A stretch of 7,131 nucleotides of DNA from assembly GCA_039187315.1 (NCBI GenBank), contig JBCCZQ010000102.1, forward strand, positions 1-7,131, given 5' to 3'. Below the pieces are notes generated by a model. That model worked only from the letters and a program-made list of their open reading frames with translations, was not told the origin of the DNA and did no database searches. Source of the DNA: JANQQZ01 sp039187315. Its GTDB lineage: Bacteria > Planctomycetota > Phycisphaerae > Phycisphaerales > UBA1924. The translations under genes and the position numbers were made by a program. Positions 6,507 to 7,131 of the stretch are shown piece by piece. The first letter of the stretch is position 1, and each line of letters starts with the position of its first letter.

Positions 6507-6928
6507 CCGCCCGCGTTGAGCTCGTTCGGGCTCGCCAGGCCGTGCGCGTCCGACCAGGGGACGCGGCCTTCGTCCACGAGCGCATCGATCGCCCGGAAAC
6601 GCGCGCGCCAGGCGTCGTCGATCGGCTCGGGCTCGGGACCATCGGCGGGCATGGCCGCGTTCTGGGCATCCGCAACGAGCTTGCGCAGGCCGCCCGCGCC
6701 GTCGCGCTCGATCGTGATCAGGTCGACATCGCCCAGTGGTGCGCGGTCGATGTAGGTCTCGATGCCGTCGTCGAACATCGCGGTGTAGCTGACCGTGCGC
6801 GTGCCGTCGAGCGTGATGATCCGCTGGACACGGACCTCGGTCGGTCGATCGCCCTCGAGTGTGTCGCCGCAGCCAACGAGCGTCCCCGCTGCCAGCACCA
6901 GCAGCGACACCCGTACACGTCTACTCAT
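6503..6928 (-). CDS. Small hypothetical lipoprotein
   Basis: 141 residues of unknown function. The N-terminus is a clear lipoprotein signal: MSRRVRVSLLVLAAG then TLVGC, with arginines at 3, 4 and 6, a hydrophobic core, and Cys20 as the lipidation site. The mature part is acidic. Residues about 30-75 read as alternating short strands (VRVQRIITLDGTRTVSYTAMF, then IDRAPLGDVDLITIERD), and the C-terminal half is helical with a Pro/Glu-rich break (GPEPEPIDD) and ends in GLASPNELNAGG. I recognise no domain. The ATG start overlaps the end of the upstream partial gene by eight bases (ATGAGTAG on the minus strand), and there is no ribosome binding site of its own, so it is probably translated by coupling to that gene. 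The signal sequence and GC-rich codon pattern support a real gene. Confidence 0.85.
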   Translation of the reverse strand: MSRRVRVSLLVLAAGTLVGCGDTLEGDRPTEVRVQRIITLDGTRTVSYTAMFDDGIETYIDRAPLGDVDLITIERDGAGGLRKLVADAQNAAMPADGPEPEPIDDAWRARFRAIDALVDEGRVPWSDAHGLASPNELNAGG

Positions 6929-7131
6929 CGGAGATCACGCGCGGGCCTTCCTTGCCGGCGACGCGCTCCATCACGCCCTTGCCTTTCTTCTCGTACTTCG
7001 TGAAGCCCAGGCGCTCGAGGTTCTTGTTGCTGAGCATCGACTTCTCTTTGATCGGAGACCACTTGCCCGCGATGTTCGGCGCGACGACCGCCCGGCGGCA
7101 GGGCTTGCCGGTCTCGGGGTGCTCGGTCAGC
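6921..7131 (-). CDS. Partial conserved protein, possibly C-terminal part of an FmdB-like zinc-ribbon protein
   Basis: Only the last 69 codons and the TAG are in the window; the start lies beyond the right edge. The visible part begins LTEHPETGKPCRRAVVAPNI and continues through GKWSPIKEKSMLSNKNLERLGFTKYEKKGKG to a tail ending GPRVISDE. It is strongly basic (many Lys and Arg) with one Cys. I associate the pattern HPETGKPxRR followed by LSxKNLxxLGFTKYEK with small planctomycetal proteins that have an FmdB-type N-terminal zinc ribbon (MPxYEY...CxxC), but that half is not visible, so the assignment is tentative. A basic RNA- or nucleic-acid-binding protein is the main alternative. It precedes the lipoprotein gene and overlaps it by eight bases. 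Confidence 0.75.
   Translation of the reverse strand, partial: LTEHPETGKPCRRAVVAPNIAGKWSPIKEKSMLSNKNLERLGFTKYEKKGKGVMERVAGKEGPRVISDE

Noticed and set aside
6125..7003. Open frame of 292 codons running through the ligase end and the lipoprotein region
   Set aside because: It is out of frame with the ligase gene and antisense to the lipoprotein. The product is Arg-rich low-complexity sequence, as expected from a shadow frame.

Overview
The window is GC-rich (roughly two thirds G+C by eye), densely coded chromosomal DNA from a Gram-negative-type bacterium. Two lipoprotein signal peptides and an O-antigen-ligase-like membrane protein indicate a cell with an envelope. A large membrane/coiled-coil protein ending in a VPxxYxxxVxxYF motif, together with the partial gene at the right edge, reminds me of planctomycetes (Phycisphaerae-like). 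That placement is from memory of related proteins, not from a search. I see no tRNA, rRNA, CRISPR array, insertion sequence, phage gene or attachment site.

Layout from left to right: (1) The 3' part of an unrecognised helical protein, plus strand, probably starting before the window. (2) A three-gene minus-strand block read from 5062 down to 800: a membrane-anchored coiled-coil protein, a solute-binding lipoprotein, and an M20-family amidohydrolase. The gaps are 47 and about 67 bases, so they may be one operon. (3) A divergent intergenic region, 5063-5216, with a good ribosome binding site, a small hairpin and an 8-base direct repeat. (4) A plus-strand O-antigen ligase/polymerase-like membrane protein, 5217-6506. 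(5) A minus-strand pair at the right edge: a partial conserved protein whose end overlaps the start of a small hypothetical lipoprotein by 8 bases.

Both convergent junctions are built the same way. The two genes end in TAG on opposite strands and share one CTAG palindrome (800-803 and 6503-6506), leaving no room for an intergenic terminator.

I do not see a clear-cut new system. The most useful leads are the solute-binding lipoprotein, which has Asp-Asp where ferric-binding relatives carry a Tyr-Tyr pair and has no permease beside it; the large coiled-coil membrane protein, which lacks its usual kind of partners here; and the two CTAG-overlapping convergent gene ends.
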